Assembly: GCF_014201145.1 (NCBI RefSeq)
Contig: NZ_JACHDP010000001.1
Span: 310,001 to 374,000, forward strand
Reading direction: 5' to 3'
From: Micromonospora parathelypteridis
GTDB taxonomy: Bacteria > Actinomycetota > Actinomycetes > Mycobacteriales > Micromonosporaceae
DNA: 64,000 bases
This document shows, one piece after another, positions 29,695 to 41,189 of this stretch. Below the pieces are notes generated by a model. That model worked only from the letters and a program-made list of their open reading frames with translations, did not search any database and had not been told where the DNA came from. A program made the position numbers and the translations under genes. The stretch's first letter is position 1; each line of letters starts with the position of its first letter.

Positions 29695-30807
29695 TCAGGA
29701 ACGCCGGGCCGACCATCGGGCGAGCAGGCCCCGGCCGAGACGCGACAGCAGGCCCTGCACCCCGCCGGGTGCGGCGATCATGACGACGATCAGCGTGAGC
29801 CCGAAGATCGCCAGCGGCAGGTTTCCCTCCAGCCGCTGCGCCACCGCGGGCGAGAGCGTGAGCAACTCGGTCACGGAGTGCGTGAGGTCGGGCAGGGCGA
29901 CCAGCAGCACGGCCCCCCACAACGCGCCGGTGAGGCGACCGAGACCGCCGATCACCACGGCCATCAGCAGGAACAGCGACAGGGTCAGCGAGAACGCCCC
30001 GGGCGAGACGCTCTGCGCGAGGACCGCCAGCAATGCCCCGCCGAGCCCGGCGGTGGCGGCGCTGACCACGAATGCGAGGACCTGGGTGCGGGCCACGTGG
30101 ATACCGGCGAGGCGGGCCGCCACCTCGTCGTCGCGGACCGCCCGGAAGGAGCGCCCGTACCGGCTGCGGATCAGGTTCGCCAGCAGCAGCAGGGCGAGCA
30201 GGGTGGCCGCGCCGGTGAGCCAGAGCTGCCACCGCTCGTACGGGAAGTACGGACCGAGCGACAACGGTGGTGGCTCCACCGGCACCGACAGCCCCTGCTC
30301 GCCGTTGAACACGCCGTCGAAGGTGACGGCCAACGCCGGCACGACGATGGCCACGGCGAGGGTGACCCCGGCCAGGTAGGGGCCGCGCAGCCGGGCCGCC
30401 GCCACACCGACCACCGCGCCGACCGCGACCGTGCTGACGATCGCCGCGCCGAGCGAGAGCGGCAACAGCCAGCCGCCGGTCATCCCCCGGTCGGCGAACG
30501 CGTTCTGACACAGGGCCACGGTGTACGCCCCGGTGGCCATCAACGCGCCGTGCCCGAGCGACAGTTGACCGTTGAGCCCGGTGAGGACGGTCAGCCCGGC
30601 GGTCGCGCAGAGATAGGCCGCCACCGTGGCGAGCTGGAAGTTGCGGAACGGCTCGACGGCGTAGCTGACCGCCACCAGCAGCAGCCCGACGGCGAGCACC
30701 ACCGCGAGGTGACGCAGCAGGGTGGAGCCGAGTCGACGGTCGACCGGTCGGTCACCGGTGTCGGCCGGCCGGTGCTTCGGCGGCAGGGCCGCCCTCGTGG
30801 CGCTCAC
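29695..30807 (-). CDS. livM: Branched-chain amino-acid-type ABC permease, LivM
   Basis: The 370-residue, multi-helix membrane protein has the LivM hallmark segment GLTVLTGLNGQLSLGHGALMATGAYTVA and the cytoplasmic loop AVRDDEVAARLAGIHVARTQVLAFVVSAATAGLGGALLA. It pairs with LivH to form the membrane channel. The GTG start overlaps the livH stop. Confidence 0.93.
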   Translation of the reverse strand: MSATRAALPPKHRPADTGDRPVDRRLGSTLLRHLAVVLAVGLLLVAVSYAVEPFRNFQLATVAAYLCATAGLTVLTGLNGQLSLGHGALMATGAYTVALCQNAFADRGMTGGWLLPLSLGAAIVSTVAVGAVVGVAAARLRGPYLAGVTLAVAIVVPALAVTFDGVFNGEQGLSVPVEPPPLSLGPYFPYERWQLWLTGAATLLALLLLANLIRSRYGRSFRAVRDDEVAARLAGIHVARTQVLAFVVSAATAGLGGALLAVLAQSVSPGAFSLTLSLFLLMAVVIGGLGRLTGALWGAVLLVALPDLTHSVTELLTLSPAVAQRLEGNLPLAIFGLTLIVVMIAAPGGVQGLLSRLGRGLLARWSARRS

Positions 30808-31682
30808 ACCCGCCTCGCCGCGACCGGGGCGAACAGCCCACCGGGCCGGACCAGCAGCACCGCCAACAGCAGGACCAGCACGGCGAGCGGCGTGAGGTCA
30901 CTGCCGGCGTAGCCGCTCACGTAGGAGAGCAGCAGACCCACCACCAGACCGCCGACCACCGCCCCTGGTGGACTGTCCAGCCCACCGACCACCGCCGCCG
31001 TGAACGCCGAGACGAACACCAGGTCCATCGCGTGCGGATGCAGGCCCAACTCGGTCGGCATGACCAGCATGGCGGCCAGCGCGCCCACCCCGGAGGCGAG
31101 TGCCCACCCGAGGGTCAACATGCCACCGACGTTGACCCCGAGCAGCCGGGACACCTCGGGAGCGAAGGCCGCCGCGCGCATCCGCAGCCCGACCGGTGTA
31201 CGGGCGAACATCCAGGCCAGGCCGCTCACCACCACCCCGATCGTGGCGAAGACGAACAGGTCGTACGGCGACAGCACGGCGACCCCGCCCACGGTGAGCG
31301 CGGACCGAGAGAACGGCGCCTCGGCGGGGCGGAACTCGTTGCCGTACACCATGCCCAGCACCGCCTGGATCAACAGCACCAGGCCGAGCGCGACGATCAC
31401 GGGGTTGAGGTGCGAGGCGTGGTCGACGTGCCGCATCACGACGCGGTCCACCAGCGCGCCGAGCAGCAGTCCGGCGACGATCGCGACCGCGAAGCCCAGC
31501 CAGTAGGAGCCCGTCGTGGTCGAGACGGTGTAGGCGACGTACGCGGCGGCGACGGCCATCGCCCCCTGGGCGAAGTTGACGACCCGCGCCGCCCGCCAGA
31601 TGAGCACCAGGGCCAGCGCGAACGCGGCATACACCGCGCCCCGGGACAGGCCGTCGATGGTGAGGAAGACGAAGCGGTCCAA
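30804..31682 (-). CDS. livH: Branched-chain amino-acid-type ABC permease, LivH
   Basis: The 292-residue permease starts DGLSRGAVYAAFALALVLIWRAARVVNFAQGAMAVAAAYVAY, which is the LivH signature. EAA-like loop RMRAAAFAPEVSRLLGVNVGGM follows. The likely start is TTG at 31682, since a strong GGAGGGAGG ribosome site precedes it and no ATG or GTG lies nearby. A 30-bp gap separates it from livF. Confidence 0.92.
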   Translation of the reverse strand: MDRFVFLTIDGLSRGAVYAAFALALVLIWRAARVVNFAQGAMAVAAAYVAYTVSTTTGSYWLGFAVAIVAGLLLGALVDRVVMRHVDHASHLNPVIVALGLVLLIQAVLGMVYGNEFRPAEAPFSRSALTVGGVAVLSPYDLFVFATIGVVVSGLAWMFARTPVGLRMRAAAFAPEVSRLLGVNVGGMLTLGWALASGVGALAAMLVMPTELGLHPHAMDLVFVSAFTAAVVGGLDSPPGAVVGGLVVGLLLSYVSGYAGSDLTPLAVLVLLLAVLLVRPGGLFAPVAARRV

Positions 31683-31712
31683 CAGTCCTCCCTCCAGGGG
31701 ACGAGGTGGTGG

Positions 31713-32435
31713 TCAGAAACCGAGGTAGGCATGGCGCAGGTCGACGTCGTCACGCAGCTTCGCCGCCGGGGCGGCGATCACCACCCGGCCGAGGGACATC
31801 ACCACGCCCTGGTCGGCGACGGCGAGCGCGCTGCGGACGTTCTGCTCGACCAGCAACACGGTCAGACCGGTGCTGTCGCGCAACTGGCGGAGCAGGGCCA
31901 TGGTCCGGGCGACGACCCGCGGCGCCAGGCCGAGCGACGGCTCGTCGAGCAGCAGCAGGCGGGGTCGGCCGACCAGGGCCCGGCCGAGCGCGAGCATCTG
32001 CCGCTCACCGCCGGAGAGCTGGTGACCGAGGTGCCGGCGGCGTCGGGCGAGGGGCTCGAAGAGCTGGTAGACCTCGTCGAGCGCACGACCGGCGTCGGCC
32101 CGGTCGCGCCGCCACAACCCGCCGAGCCGCAGGTTCTCGTCGACCGTCAACTCGCTGATCACACCCCGCCCCTCCGGCACGTGCGCCATGCCGCGCCGGA
32201 CGAGCTGCTCCACGGGCGTACCCCGAAGCTCCTCGCCGGCGAGGAGCACCTCGCCGGCCGCCGGGCGGATCATGCCGGAGAGCGCGCGCAGCAGAGTTGT
32301 CTTGCCGGCGCCGTTGGCACCGACGACCGCGGCGATCGTGCCGGCCGGGACGGTGAGGTCGATGGCCTGCAGCACCGGCGCGGCGCCGTAACCAGCGACC
32401 AGCCCGCGCACGACGAGCAGGTCCGGCGCGCTCAT
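31713..32435 (-). CDS. livF: ABC transporter ATPase, LivF
   Basis: The 240-residue ATPase has Walker A GANGAGKTTLLRAL, signature LSGGERQMLALGRAL, Walker B RLLLLDEPSLGL and the switch His in VLLVEQNVR context. It belongs to the LivF branch. The start overlaps the livG stop (ATGA). It energises uptake together with LivG. Confidence 0.94.
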   Translation of the reverse strand: MSAPDLLVVRGLVAGYGAAPVLQAIDLTVPAGTIAAVVGANGAGKTTLLRALSGMIRPAAGEVLLAGEELRGTPVEQLVRRGMAHVPEGRGVISELTVDENLRLGGLWRRDRADAGRALDEVYQLFEPLARRRRHLGHQLSGGERQMLALGRALVGRPRLLLLDEPSLGLAPRVVARTMALLRQLRDSTGLTVLLVEQNVRSALAVADQGVVMSLGRVVIAAPAAKLRDDVDLRHAYLGF

Positions 32436-33217
32436 GCGACCTCACTGTCGACTGCGGCGCCCAGGTAGGCGTCGGTTACCGCCGGGTCGTCGCGGATCGC
32501 GTCCGGAGCGCCGGTGGCGATCACCCGGCCGAAGTCGAGCACCACGATGTCGTCGCAGACGGCCATCACCAGGTCCATGTGGTGCTCGACCAGGAGCACG
32601 GCGCAGGGATCGGTGTCGCGCCGGGGCAGTTGGCGGATCAGCTCGGCCAGCTCGGCGATGTCGTCGCCGCCGAGGCCACCGGCGGGCTCGTCGAGCAGGA
32701 GCAGCCGGGGCCGGGCGGCGAGCGCGCGGGCCAGGGCGACCCGCTGGCGTACGGCGAAGGGCAGTGTGGTCGGCGCGGCCTCGGCGTGGTCGGCGATCCC
32801 CAGGCCGTCGAGGATGTCCAGGGCATGTCGACGCAGCCGGCGCTCGTCGCGGTCGCTCGCGGGAAGCCCGAGCAGCGCCGAGACGAAGCCCGCACGGGCG
32901 GTGTGCACGGCGCCGGTCATCACGTTCTCCAGCACGGTGAGCCCGGCGAAGAGCCCGGTGCCCTGCAGGGTCCGGGCGATGCCGAGCCGGGTCAGCTGGT
33001 GCGGCCGTGGCCGCAACGGCCGGCCGTCGAGGGTGAGCGCACCCGTCTCCGGCGCGACGAAGCCGCAGATCACGTTGAAGAGCGTGGTCTTGCCGGCGCC
33101 GTTGGGCCCGATCACGCCCACCACCCGGTTGGGTGGCACCTGCAGTGAGACGTCGTCGAGGGCGGTGAGGCCGCCGAAACGGACGCCGATGTGGTGCAGT
33201 TCGAGGCCGCGCTCCAT
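32432..33217 (-). CDS. livG: ABC transporter ATPase, LivG
   Basis: The 261-residue ATPase has Walker A GPNGAGKTTLFNVI, a weak signature LPFAVRQRVALARAL in place of LSGGQ, Walker B RLLLLDEPAGGL, and the H-loop in VLLVEHHMDLV. A degenerate signature motif of this type is common in LivG, but losing the SGG here is notable. The ATG at 33217 has AGAGGGA upstream; GTG at 33220 is possible. It is the first gene of livG-F-H-M-K. Confidence 0.92.
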   Translation of the reverse strand: MERGLELHHIGVRFGGLTALDDVSLQVPPNRVVGVIGPNGAGKTTLFNVICGFVAPETGALTLDGRPLRPRPHQLTRLGIARTLQGTGLFAGLTVLENVMTGAVHTARAGFVSALLGLPASDRDERRLRRHALDILDGLGIADHAEAAPTTLPFAVRQRVALARALAARPRLLLLDEPAGGLGGDDIAELAELIRQLPRRDTDPCAVLLVEHHMDLVMAVCDDIVVLDFGRVIATGAPDAIRDDPAVTDAYLGAAVDSEVA

Positions 33218-33248
33218 CACCCATCCCTCTGTCGTGGCGGGTGTTATT

Positions 33249-33285
33249 TACACTCGCAGTGTACGTTTCTCGGGTATCGCGTCAA
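33249..33285 (-). promoter_or_regulatory. liv operon promoter with operator over the -10 box
   Basis: Minus-strand TTGACG (33285-33280), a 16-nt spacer and TACACT (33263-33258) make a promoter. The -10 is the first arm of the perfect palindrome TACACT-GCG-AGTGTA (33263-33249). A dimeric repressor bound there would cover the -10 box. Confidence 0.6.
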
Positions 33286-33317
33286 GACCCTTCGATGCCG
33301 GCGCCGTCCACACGTGA

Positions 33318-33349
33318 AAGGGGCGGTCGCCGCGTGGCGACCGCCCCTT
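33318..33349 (-). terminator. Hairpin terminator of the cutinase gene
   Basis: A 14-bp perfect stem (33318-33331 with 33336-33349) carries a 4-nt loop. It lies 10 nt past the cutinase stop and ends with TTTC on the minus strand. Confidence 0.75.
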
Positions 33350-33358
33350 CGACCACGG

Positions 33359-34249
33359 TCAGGCGCTGGGGCAGGTGTTGCGGTACTCCTCGATCTGCGA
33401 GCCGCTCGGGCCCGGGCAGAGGAACTGCTCGTAGCGGGTGTCGTCGTCGACGAACCGCTTCAGCCAGGCCACCATCTGCCGTGCGGTCGGCGTGTTCGTC
33501 GTCTGCGGGAAGAAGTGGCTCGCCCCGTTCAGCTCCAGGTACGCCTTCTCGGCGGAGGCCGGGATGCTGTTGTAGAACGGCACCGAGTGCGACGAGACCG
33601 GCGCGACGGTGTCGCTCTCGCCACCGATGATCAGCGTCGGCACCCGCAGTTCGGACCAGCTCTTGTCCGTGTTCCACGGCGCGAGCGGCACCGCGGCCTG
33701 CAACGACGGCCGGGACGAGGCCGCCTCGAGGCTGCCCCCGCCACCCATCGAGTGACCGGCCACCGCGAGTCGACTGCTGTCGATCCGGGTACGCACCGAG
33801 CTGCGCTGGGTCAGGTAGTCGAGCGCGGCGAGCAGTTGCCGGCCTCGGCTGTCCGGCTGGTCCAGGCGGCTGTTGGTCTCGATGCCGATCACCACGAAAC
33901 CGTGCGAGGCGATCCGCGGCCCGAGCCAGCTGATGCTGGACCAGGCGGCGGTGTAGCCGGGCGAGATGGCGATGGCGCCGAAGGTGCCCTCGCTGGTGCT
34001 GGTCGGGTAGTAGATGACGCCGCCGCCGAAGCCGGTGACGCTGAGCGACGACACGCTCTGTGAGGCCGTGGCGAACGGGCCGCGACTGGCCTCCAGGATC
34101 GCGGTGGTCGGGGCCGGGCCCCGCTCGTACGGGCCCGCGGCCTGCGCGGCGCCGGTCGGTCCGGCCAGGACGACGCCGGCGACGAGAGTGGCGGCCAGCG
34201 CGAGCCGGGCGGCCACGGAACGGGGACGGGTGGTGGTAGGTGACGACAC
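33359..34249 (-). CDS. Secreted cutinase / polyester hydrolase (PET-hydrolase type)
   Basis: The 296-residue protein has a signal peptide ending near AAQA and a mature start [21 protein letters not shown], closely like Thermobifida cutinases. Catalytic Ser167 is in GHSMGGGGS, Asp213 in ESDTVAPV and His245 in GASHFF. The aromatic clamp and oxyanion residues seen in polyester hydrolases are present: Tyr99 (GYTAAW), Met168 and Trp192 (APWNTD). Cys278 and Cys293 form the conserved C-terminal disulfide (FLCPG...NTCP). Its natural role is probably hydrolysis of plant cutin or other polyesters outside the cell. The GTG at 34249 has AGGGA nine bases upstream; GTG at 34258 is the alternative. Confidence 0.93.
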   Translation of the reverse strand: MSSPTTTRPRSVAARLALAATLVAGVVLAGPTGAAQAAGPYERGPAPTTAILEASRGPFATASQSVSSLSVTGFGGGVIYYPTSTSEGTFGAIAISPGYTAAWSSISWLGPRIASHGFVVIGIETNSRLDQPDSRGRQLLAALDYLTQRSSVRTRIDSSRLAVAGHSMGGGGSLEAASSRPSLQAAVPLAPWNTDKSWSELRVPTLIIGGESDTVAPVSSHSVPFYNSIPASAEKAYLELNGASHFFPQTTNTPTARQMVAWLKRFVDDDTRYEQFLCPGPSGSQIEEYRNTCPSA

Positions 34250-34434
34250 GTCGGGCACTCCCTAAAGTCGAGGGATATCGACGTCCGTCAGTTTTGGCCC
34301 TCTCCGCCGATCCACGCATCGGTGAAATCACCAGTCCCGGCCGAGGATGCCGAGATCAGTTGTGTTTCGAGCCTCTGACCAGGGGTAGCAGGGCAGTCGC
34401 CTGCTCGCACACGCACCATGGAGAGGTTCGTTCA

Positions 34435-36714
<2,280 letters not shown>

Positions 36715-36728
36715 CCCGACCGGTCAGT

Positions 36729-36771
36729 GACGAGGGCTGTCCTCCGCTTCGCCGGGAGGGCAGCCCTCGTC
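36729..36771. terminator. Bidirectional terminator between katE and the kinase gene
   Basis: A 17-bp stem with one G-U-type mismatch (36729-36745 with 36755-36771) lies between convergent stop codons, 14 bp from each. Confidence 0.75.
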
Positions 36772-36784
36772 GCTCGTCATGCCG

Positions 36785-38833
36785 CTATTTCCTGGTCCAT
36801 TGCAGATGGCTGCTGGCGCTGCAACTGCGCTGCTCGATCAACGCCCCGTTCGCGGTGCTCTGCCCGACCGTGCCCAGGCACATTCCGCTGTGCGCGTTGA
36901 CCAGTTGGCGGCCCTCGTTCAGGGTGAACTGCTGCGCCGGGGTCGTGTTGCAGGTGGTCAGTTGGATCGCCGCGCCGGCCTCGCTGGACGCGCCGAGCAC
37001 GTCCAGGCAGCGCCCGCCCAACTGCACGCTCCCGTCCGGTCGCATCGCCCAGAGCTGGTTGCGGGCGCGGTCGTCCCGGCAGTCGGAGAGCTGGAGCCGG
37101 ACCGGGTCCGGTGAGTCCGGCGCTGAGATGTCCAGGCACCTGTTGCTCGCCACCCCGACGAGCTGGTAGCCGGACCGTGCGGGCGGCGCGCTCGGCGTCG
37201 ACGACAGGCGAGGATCGGGCTTGGCGCTCGGGGTGGCTCCGCCCACCGCCGACGCCGCCCGGAAGCCCGCGGTGACCTTCCGGAACGCCTCCGCTCCCGC
37301 CGGCCAGCCGGCCTCGGGCGTCAACCAGGCGATGCTGTAGCCCTTCCGCTTCGCCGTCGTGAAGGTGCGCTGGCGGGCATGCATCGCCGTGCCCGCGTCG
37401 CTGCGGAAGACCCATTCCAGGTCGGCGGCCTTGAGCTGATAGTTGACCGCGAGCAGGTCGACCCGACGGTAGTCGCGGTACCGCTCGCTGACCGTGGGGC
37501 CGCTCAGCTCGGCCACCGGATCGCTGTGCGGGGAGTCGGTCGCAGTGACGACGAGCATCCGTTCGCCGTCCGGCTCGTGGAACTCGACCTGCTGGCCATG
37601 CCGGACGACCTGCCAGTCGCGCGGTGCCGGCACCGTGAAGCCGGTGTCGTCCCGGTAGACCGACCACGAGATCGGCGGGAGCGCGCCGGCGGTCGATGCG
37701 GCGCTCGGCGTCGACGGCACACCTGCGGCGGTGGCGTCCACCAGCTCGGCCCCGCTGCCCGTCACACCGGACTGGCGGCGGTTGGCCAGCGGAATCCCGA
37801 TCGCCAGGCCGAGCGCGACCAGGACCGCGGCACCGCCGAGGAGCAGGGTTCGCCGTCGGCGGGCCGGGCCCGGACCGGCACCGTCCGCTGTGGCTCCGGC
37901 CGACGGCGGGGGTACGTCGTGCACGCCGACCGGGTGTGGCGCGGTCTCCGCCGCCCCCGGCTGAGGCACGGCGGGCACCGGACGCCGCGTCACCGCGACG
38001 GACTTCGACGTGCCGTGGAGCGCCGCACGGAGCAACTGCTCGGCGGTCTCGGCGTCCATCCGTTCGGCCGGCTCCTTCTGCAGCAGGCCGGCCAGCACCG
38101 GTGCGAGCGGTCCCGCGCGCTGCGCCGTCGGCGGTGGTTCGGTGACCAGCGCGGTGAGGCTCATCAGGCTGGACGGCCGGGCGTACGGCGACTGACCCTC
38201 GACTGCGGCGTACAGCGTCGCGCCAAGCGACCAGAGGTCCCCCTCCGGGCCCACGGTGCCGCGCATGGCCCGCTCCGGAGAGACGTACGCGGGCGAACCG
38301 AGCACCACACCGGTGAGGGTGAGGTTCACGTCCTCGACTGCGGTGGCCAGGCCGAAGTCGGTGAGCACGATCCGGCCGTCCGTGCCGACGAGGATGTTGG
38401 CCGGTTTGACGTCACGGTGCATGATCCCGGCGCGGTGGGCGGCGCGGAGCGCGCCGAGCACGGCCAGCCCGATGGCGGCTGCCCGCACCGGTGGGATGGG
38501 GCCTTCGGTGGTGATGGTGTCGTGCAACGAACGGGACGGCACGTACTCCATGACGATCTGCGGATCACCGTCGACGCCCAACAACACATCGAAGACCCGG
38601 ACGACATTGGCGTGGTCGAGCTGCGCGATCGCCCGTGCCTCCCGAAGGGACCGGATCCGCAATTCCTGTCGCGCCTGATCGGTGAGGCCGGGCGGTGGGA
38701 CGATTTCCTTGATAGCGACGTCCCGCTGAAGCATTCGGTCGCGGGCTTTCCACACTCGACCCATTCCGCCTTGGCCGAGGAGCTCCAAGACTTCATACCG
38801 ATCGGTAACAAGAAGCGGTAACATCTGCGGCAC
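36785..38833 (-). CDS. Receptor Ser/Thr protein kinase with extracellular ricin-B lectin domain
   Basis: The protein has 682 residues. The PknB-type kinase domain (about 10-270) has the Gly loop LGQGGMGRVWKA, the Lys in VAIKEI, catalytic HRDVKPANI and DFGLAT. A juxtamembrane Pro-rich stretch leads to one membrane helix (about 325-347, LLLGGAAVLVALGLAIGIPLA). The external part has a domain of unknown type (about 385-535) and a C-terminal ricin-B-type lectin (SNRCLDISAP, GGRCLDVLGA and SGMCLGTVGQ repeats with QLW/QFT/LQW ends). It may sense sugars or wall fragments. The GTG start at 38833 is tentative; ATG at 38824 is close by. Confidence 0.92.
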   Translation of the reverse strand: MPQMLPLLVTDRYEVLELLGQGGMGRVWKARDRMLQRDVAIKEIVPPPGLTDQARQELRIRSLREARAIAQLDHANVVRVFDVLLGVDGDPQIVMEYVPSRSLHDTITTEGPIPPVRAAAIGLAVLGALRAAHRAGIMHRDVKPANILVGTDGRIVLTDFGLATAVEDVNLTLTGVVLGSPAYVSPERAMRGTVGPEGDLWSLGATLYAAVEGQSPYARPSSLMSLTALVTEPPPTAQRAGPLAPVLAGLLQKEPAERMDAETAEQLLRAALHGTSKSVAVTRRPVPAVPQPGAAETAPHPVGVHDVPPPSAGATADGAGPGPARRRRTLLLGGAAVLVALGLAIGIPLANRRQSGVTGSGAELVDATAAGVPSTPSAASTAGALPPISWSVYRDDTGFTVPAPRDWQVVRHGQQVEFHEPDGERMLVVTATDSPHSDPVAELSGPTVSERYRDYRRVDLLAVNYQLKAADLEWVFRSDAGTAMHARQRTFTTAKRKGYSIAWLTPEAGWPAGAEAFRKVTAGFRAASAVGGATPSAKPDPRLSSTPSAPPARSGYQLVGVASNRCLDISAPDSPDPVRLQLSDCRDDRARNQLWAMRPDGSVQLGGRCLDVLGASSEAGAAIQLTTCNTTPAQQFTLNEGRQLVNAHSGMCLGTVGQSTANGALIEQRSCSASSHLQWTRK

Positions 38834-39016
38834 CCGGAGAGGCTACCTGGCCCACCGGGCGCGCAATTTTCGACGGGCAGAGCAGGGCCGCCAGGTGACC
38901 CAGGTCATTCCCTTCCGGGCACATTCTTTCCGGAGCCCGAGCCGTTGCGGGGACTGATAGTCCATCCGGAGTTCGCTCTTTGTTCACAGTGGCCGCCCGC
39001 ACCGGCGCAGCAGGGA

Positions 39017-39892
39017 TCAGCCGATCTCGGCCAACCGGGGCAGCACCTCGTCGCCGAGCCGCTGCGCGAACTCCACCGGGTGCCGATCCGGGGTGACCTG
39101 CACCTCGGTCACGCCGAGCGCGGCGTAGTCGGACACCTCGGCGAGGAATCCGTCGGTGTCGTTCAGTGGCGACCGGGAGGCGACCACCGTCTTCTCGATG
39201 GCGTCGTAGTCGCGGCCCTCGGCGGCGCAGTGCCCGCGCAGCACGTCCAGCTTGCGTGCCACCTCGTCGGCGCCCTTGTCGGTGCCGAAGAGATTGCAGG
39301 CGTCGGCGTACCGGGCTACCAGCAGCAGGGTCTTCTTCTCGCCGCCGCCGCCGATCATGATGGGCGGACGCGGACGGCTCACCGGCTGCGGCGAGTTGAT
39401 CGTCTCGGAGAGCTGGTAGTGCCGGCCGTCGAACGGCCCGTTGTCGTCACTCCACATCTGCAGGCAGATGCGCAGCGTCTCCTCCAGCCGCTCGAACCGC
39501 TCGGCCATCGGGACCACCGGTACGCCGAGGCCGCGCTGCTCCCGCTCGTACCAGGACGCGCCGATGCCGAGGCGGGCACGCCCGCCGGAGAGCACGTCGA
39601 GGGTCGACACGGTCTTGGCGAGCAACCCCGGGTACCGGTACATCACGCCGGTGACCAGCACACCCAGCGTCATCCGCTGAGTCTTCGCCGCCACGTATCC
39701 CAGCGTCGTGTACGCCTCCAGCATCGGTTCCTCGGCCGAGGCCACCGCTTCCATCTGGAAGAAGTGGTCCATCACCGTGAACGAGGCGACGCCGGCCTGG
39801 TCGGCGATGGTCGCCGCCTCGGCCAGGGTCGGCGCGATCGTGGTCGGATCGGCGGGGGTCGAGTAACTCCAGTAGTGCAGCCCGAGCTTCAT
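39017..39892 (-). CDS. LLM-class F420-dependent oxidoreductase
   Basis: The 291-residue TIM-barrel protein of the luciferase-like family has KLGLHYWSYS at the start, SFTVMDHFFQ, and LGIGASWYEREQRGLGVP, features of F420-dependent members. It would transfer hydride to or from an unknown substrate. The start at 39892 has GGAGGT upstream, whereas the longer frame to 39952 has none. It is a single-gene unit. The 124-bp gap to the kinase start (38834-39016 region) contains nothing I can name. Confidence 0.88.
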   Translation of the reverse strand: MKLGLHYWSYSTPADPTTIAPTLAEAATIADQAGVASFTVMDHFFQMEAVASAEEPMLEAYTTLGYVAAKTQRMTLGVLVTGVMYRYPGLLAKTVSTLDVLSGGRARLGIGASWYEREQRGLGVPVVPMAERFERLEETLRICLQMWSDDNGPFDGRHYQLSETINSPQPVSRPRPPIMIGGGGEKKTLLLVARYADACNLFGTDKGADEVARKLDVLRGHCAAEGRDYDAIEKTVVASRSPLNDTDGFLAEVSDYAALGVTEVQVTPDRHPVEFAQRLGDEVLPRLAEIG

Positions 39893-40040
39893 GTTCGGCA
39901 CCTCCGGATCGAGCCTAGTGGCCTGCGAGGTCCGCGGTGCGCTCCTCGGCAAGGCCTGCCAGCCGGGCTGGGCGCGTCCATTACCGGTTCATGACAATTC
40001 GTGGATCACGCGCGGATATCCGGCTGGCAGCTTCTGCTGA

Positions 40041-41189
40041 GTGATCCAAGAGCTGTCTTCCACCGAGTTCCGGCCCGTCGAAAACGAACCTGACGCGACG
40101 CGTGTCCGGTTTCGTCACCGCTACCGGACCGGGACCACGCCGTCCGCGCAACGGTCCCGGCGCGCGGAATGGGCCGATGCCGCGAAGGGCTTCTGCATCA
40201 TCCTCGTCGTCCTGTGGCACGTCGTCGTGAAGGACTACCTGCAGTTCGACTGGCACGTCGGCGTACCGGTGCCGGGCCTGTGGGGAACGCTGGGTGAGCA
40301 GTTCCTGCCGCTGCGGATGCCGCTGTTCTTCACCATCTCGGGCGTCTTCGCGGCGAACGCCGCCCAGCGGCCCTGGCGGGTCGTCACCCGCAGCCGCGTC
40401 GCCGGGTTCCTCTACCTGTACGCCGTCTGGCTGCTGATCCACACCGCGATCCTCGCCGCCGCTCCGGAGCTGCCGACCGACCGCGCCACCTCGACTCTCG
40501 GCCTGTTGGAGCAGCTCACCATCACGCCGTCCAACCTCTGGTACCTGTACGCCCTGGCGCTGTACTTCATCATCGCCAAGGCGACCCGTCGGGTGCCCCG
40601 GGCGCTGGTGCTCGTACCCGCCGCGGTGCTGTCCGCCGTCGCCGCGGCCGGCCTGCTCGACACCCCGGGCAACCGCGCCGGCCTCTACCAGAATCTGATC
40701 TTCTTCCTCGCCGGTCTGTACCTGCGGCCGCAGATCCATCGGTGGGCGGCCACCGCCAGCCGACGCCGCCTGGTGTTGACCTCGGGCGCCTACCTTCTCG
40801 CGCTCGCCGCGATGGCGGTGGCCGGCGCCCAGCAGTGGTTCGGCGTGTGGCCGGCGGTCTCCGTCGTGGCAGTGATCTTCGGCATAACCGCCGCTGCCCG
40901 GCTGGCCCGGTGGCCTGTCCTCAGCAATCCGCTGGCTAGGCTCGGCCGCATCACACTGCCGATCTACGTCATCCACATGCCGGTCCTGGCTCTGCTGCAC
41001 CGGCTGTTGCTCGTACCGGTTTCCGGGCTGAGCCGGCCCGCTCAGGGTCTGATCGTGCTCGGTTATCCGGTTCTGCTGACCGGGCTGGTGATCGGCCTGA
41101 GCCTGGGCATCCACCGCGGGTTGTTGGCGGCGCGCGCACGCTGGCTGTTCGCGCTTCCCGGCTCCCGCCGGGTGGAGGCGACCGGATGA
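40041..41189 (+). CDS. Membrane acyltransferase-3 family protein, VanT N-domain-like
   Basis: The 382-residue protein has about ten membrane helices. The N-terminal motif ADAAKGFCIILVVLWHVV and the following RMPLFFTISGVFAAN belong to the acyltransferase-3 / COG3594-like family, as does the C-terminal LGRITLPIYVIHMPVL. Its stop overlaps the racemase start (ATGA). In VanT-type serine racemases of vancomycin-resistant enterococci, a membrane domain of this family is fused to the racemase domain. Here the two are separate, translationally coupled genes. It could acetylate a wall component or help supply an amino acid substrate; neither is shown by sequence. The GTG start at 40041 lacks a strong ribosome site. 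Confidence 0.85.
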   Translation: MIQELSSTEFRPVENEPDATRVRFRHRYRTGTTPSAQRSRRAEWADAAKGFCIILVVLWHVVVKDYLQFDWHVGVPVPGLWGTLGEQFLPLRMPLFFTISGVFAANAAQRPWRVVTRSRVAGFLYLYAVWLLIHTAILAAAPELPTDRATSTLGLLEQLTITPSNLWYLYALALYFIIAKATRRVPRALVLVPAAVLSAVAAAGLLDTPGNRAGLYQNLIFFLAGLYLRPQIHRWAATASRRRLVLTSGAYLLALAAMAVAGAQQWFGVWPAVSVVAVIFGITAAARLARWPVLSNPLARLGRITLPIYVIHMPVLALLHRLLLVPVSGLSRPAQGLIVLGYPVLLTGLVIGLSLGIHRGLLAARARWLFALPGSRRVEATG

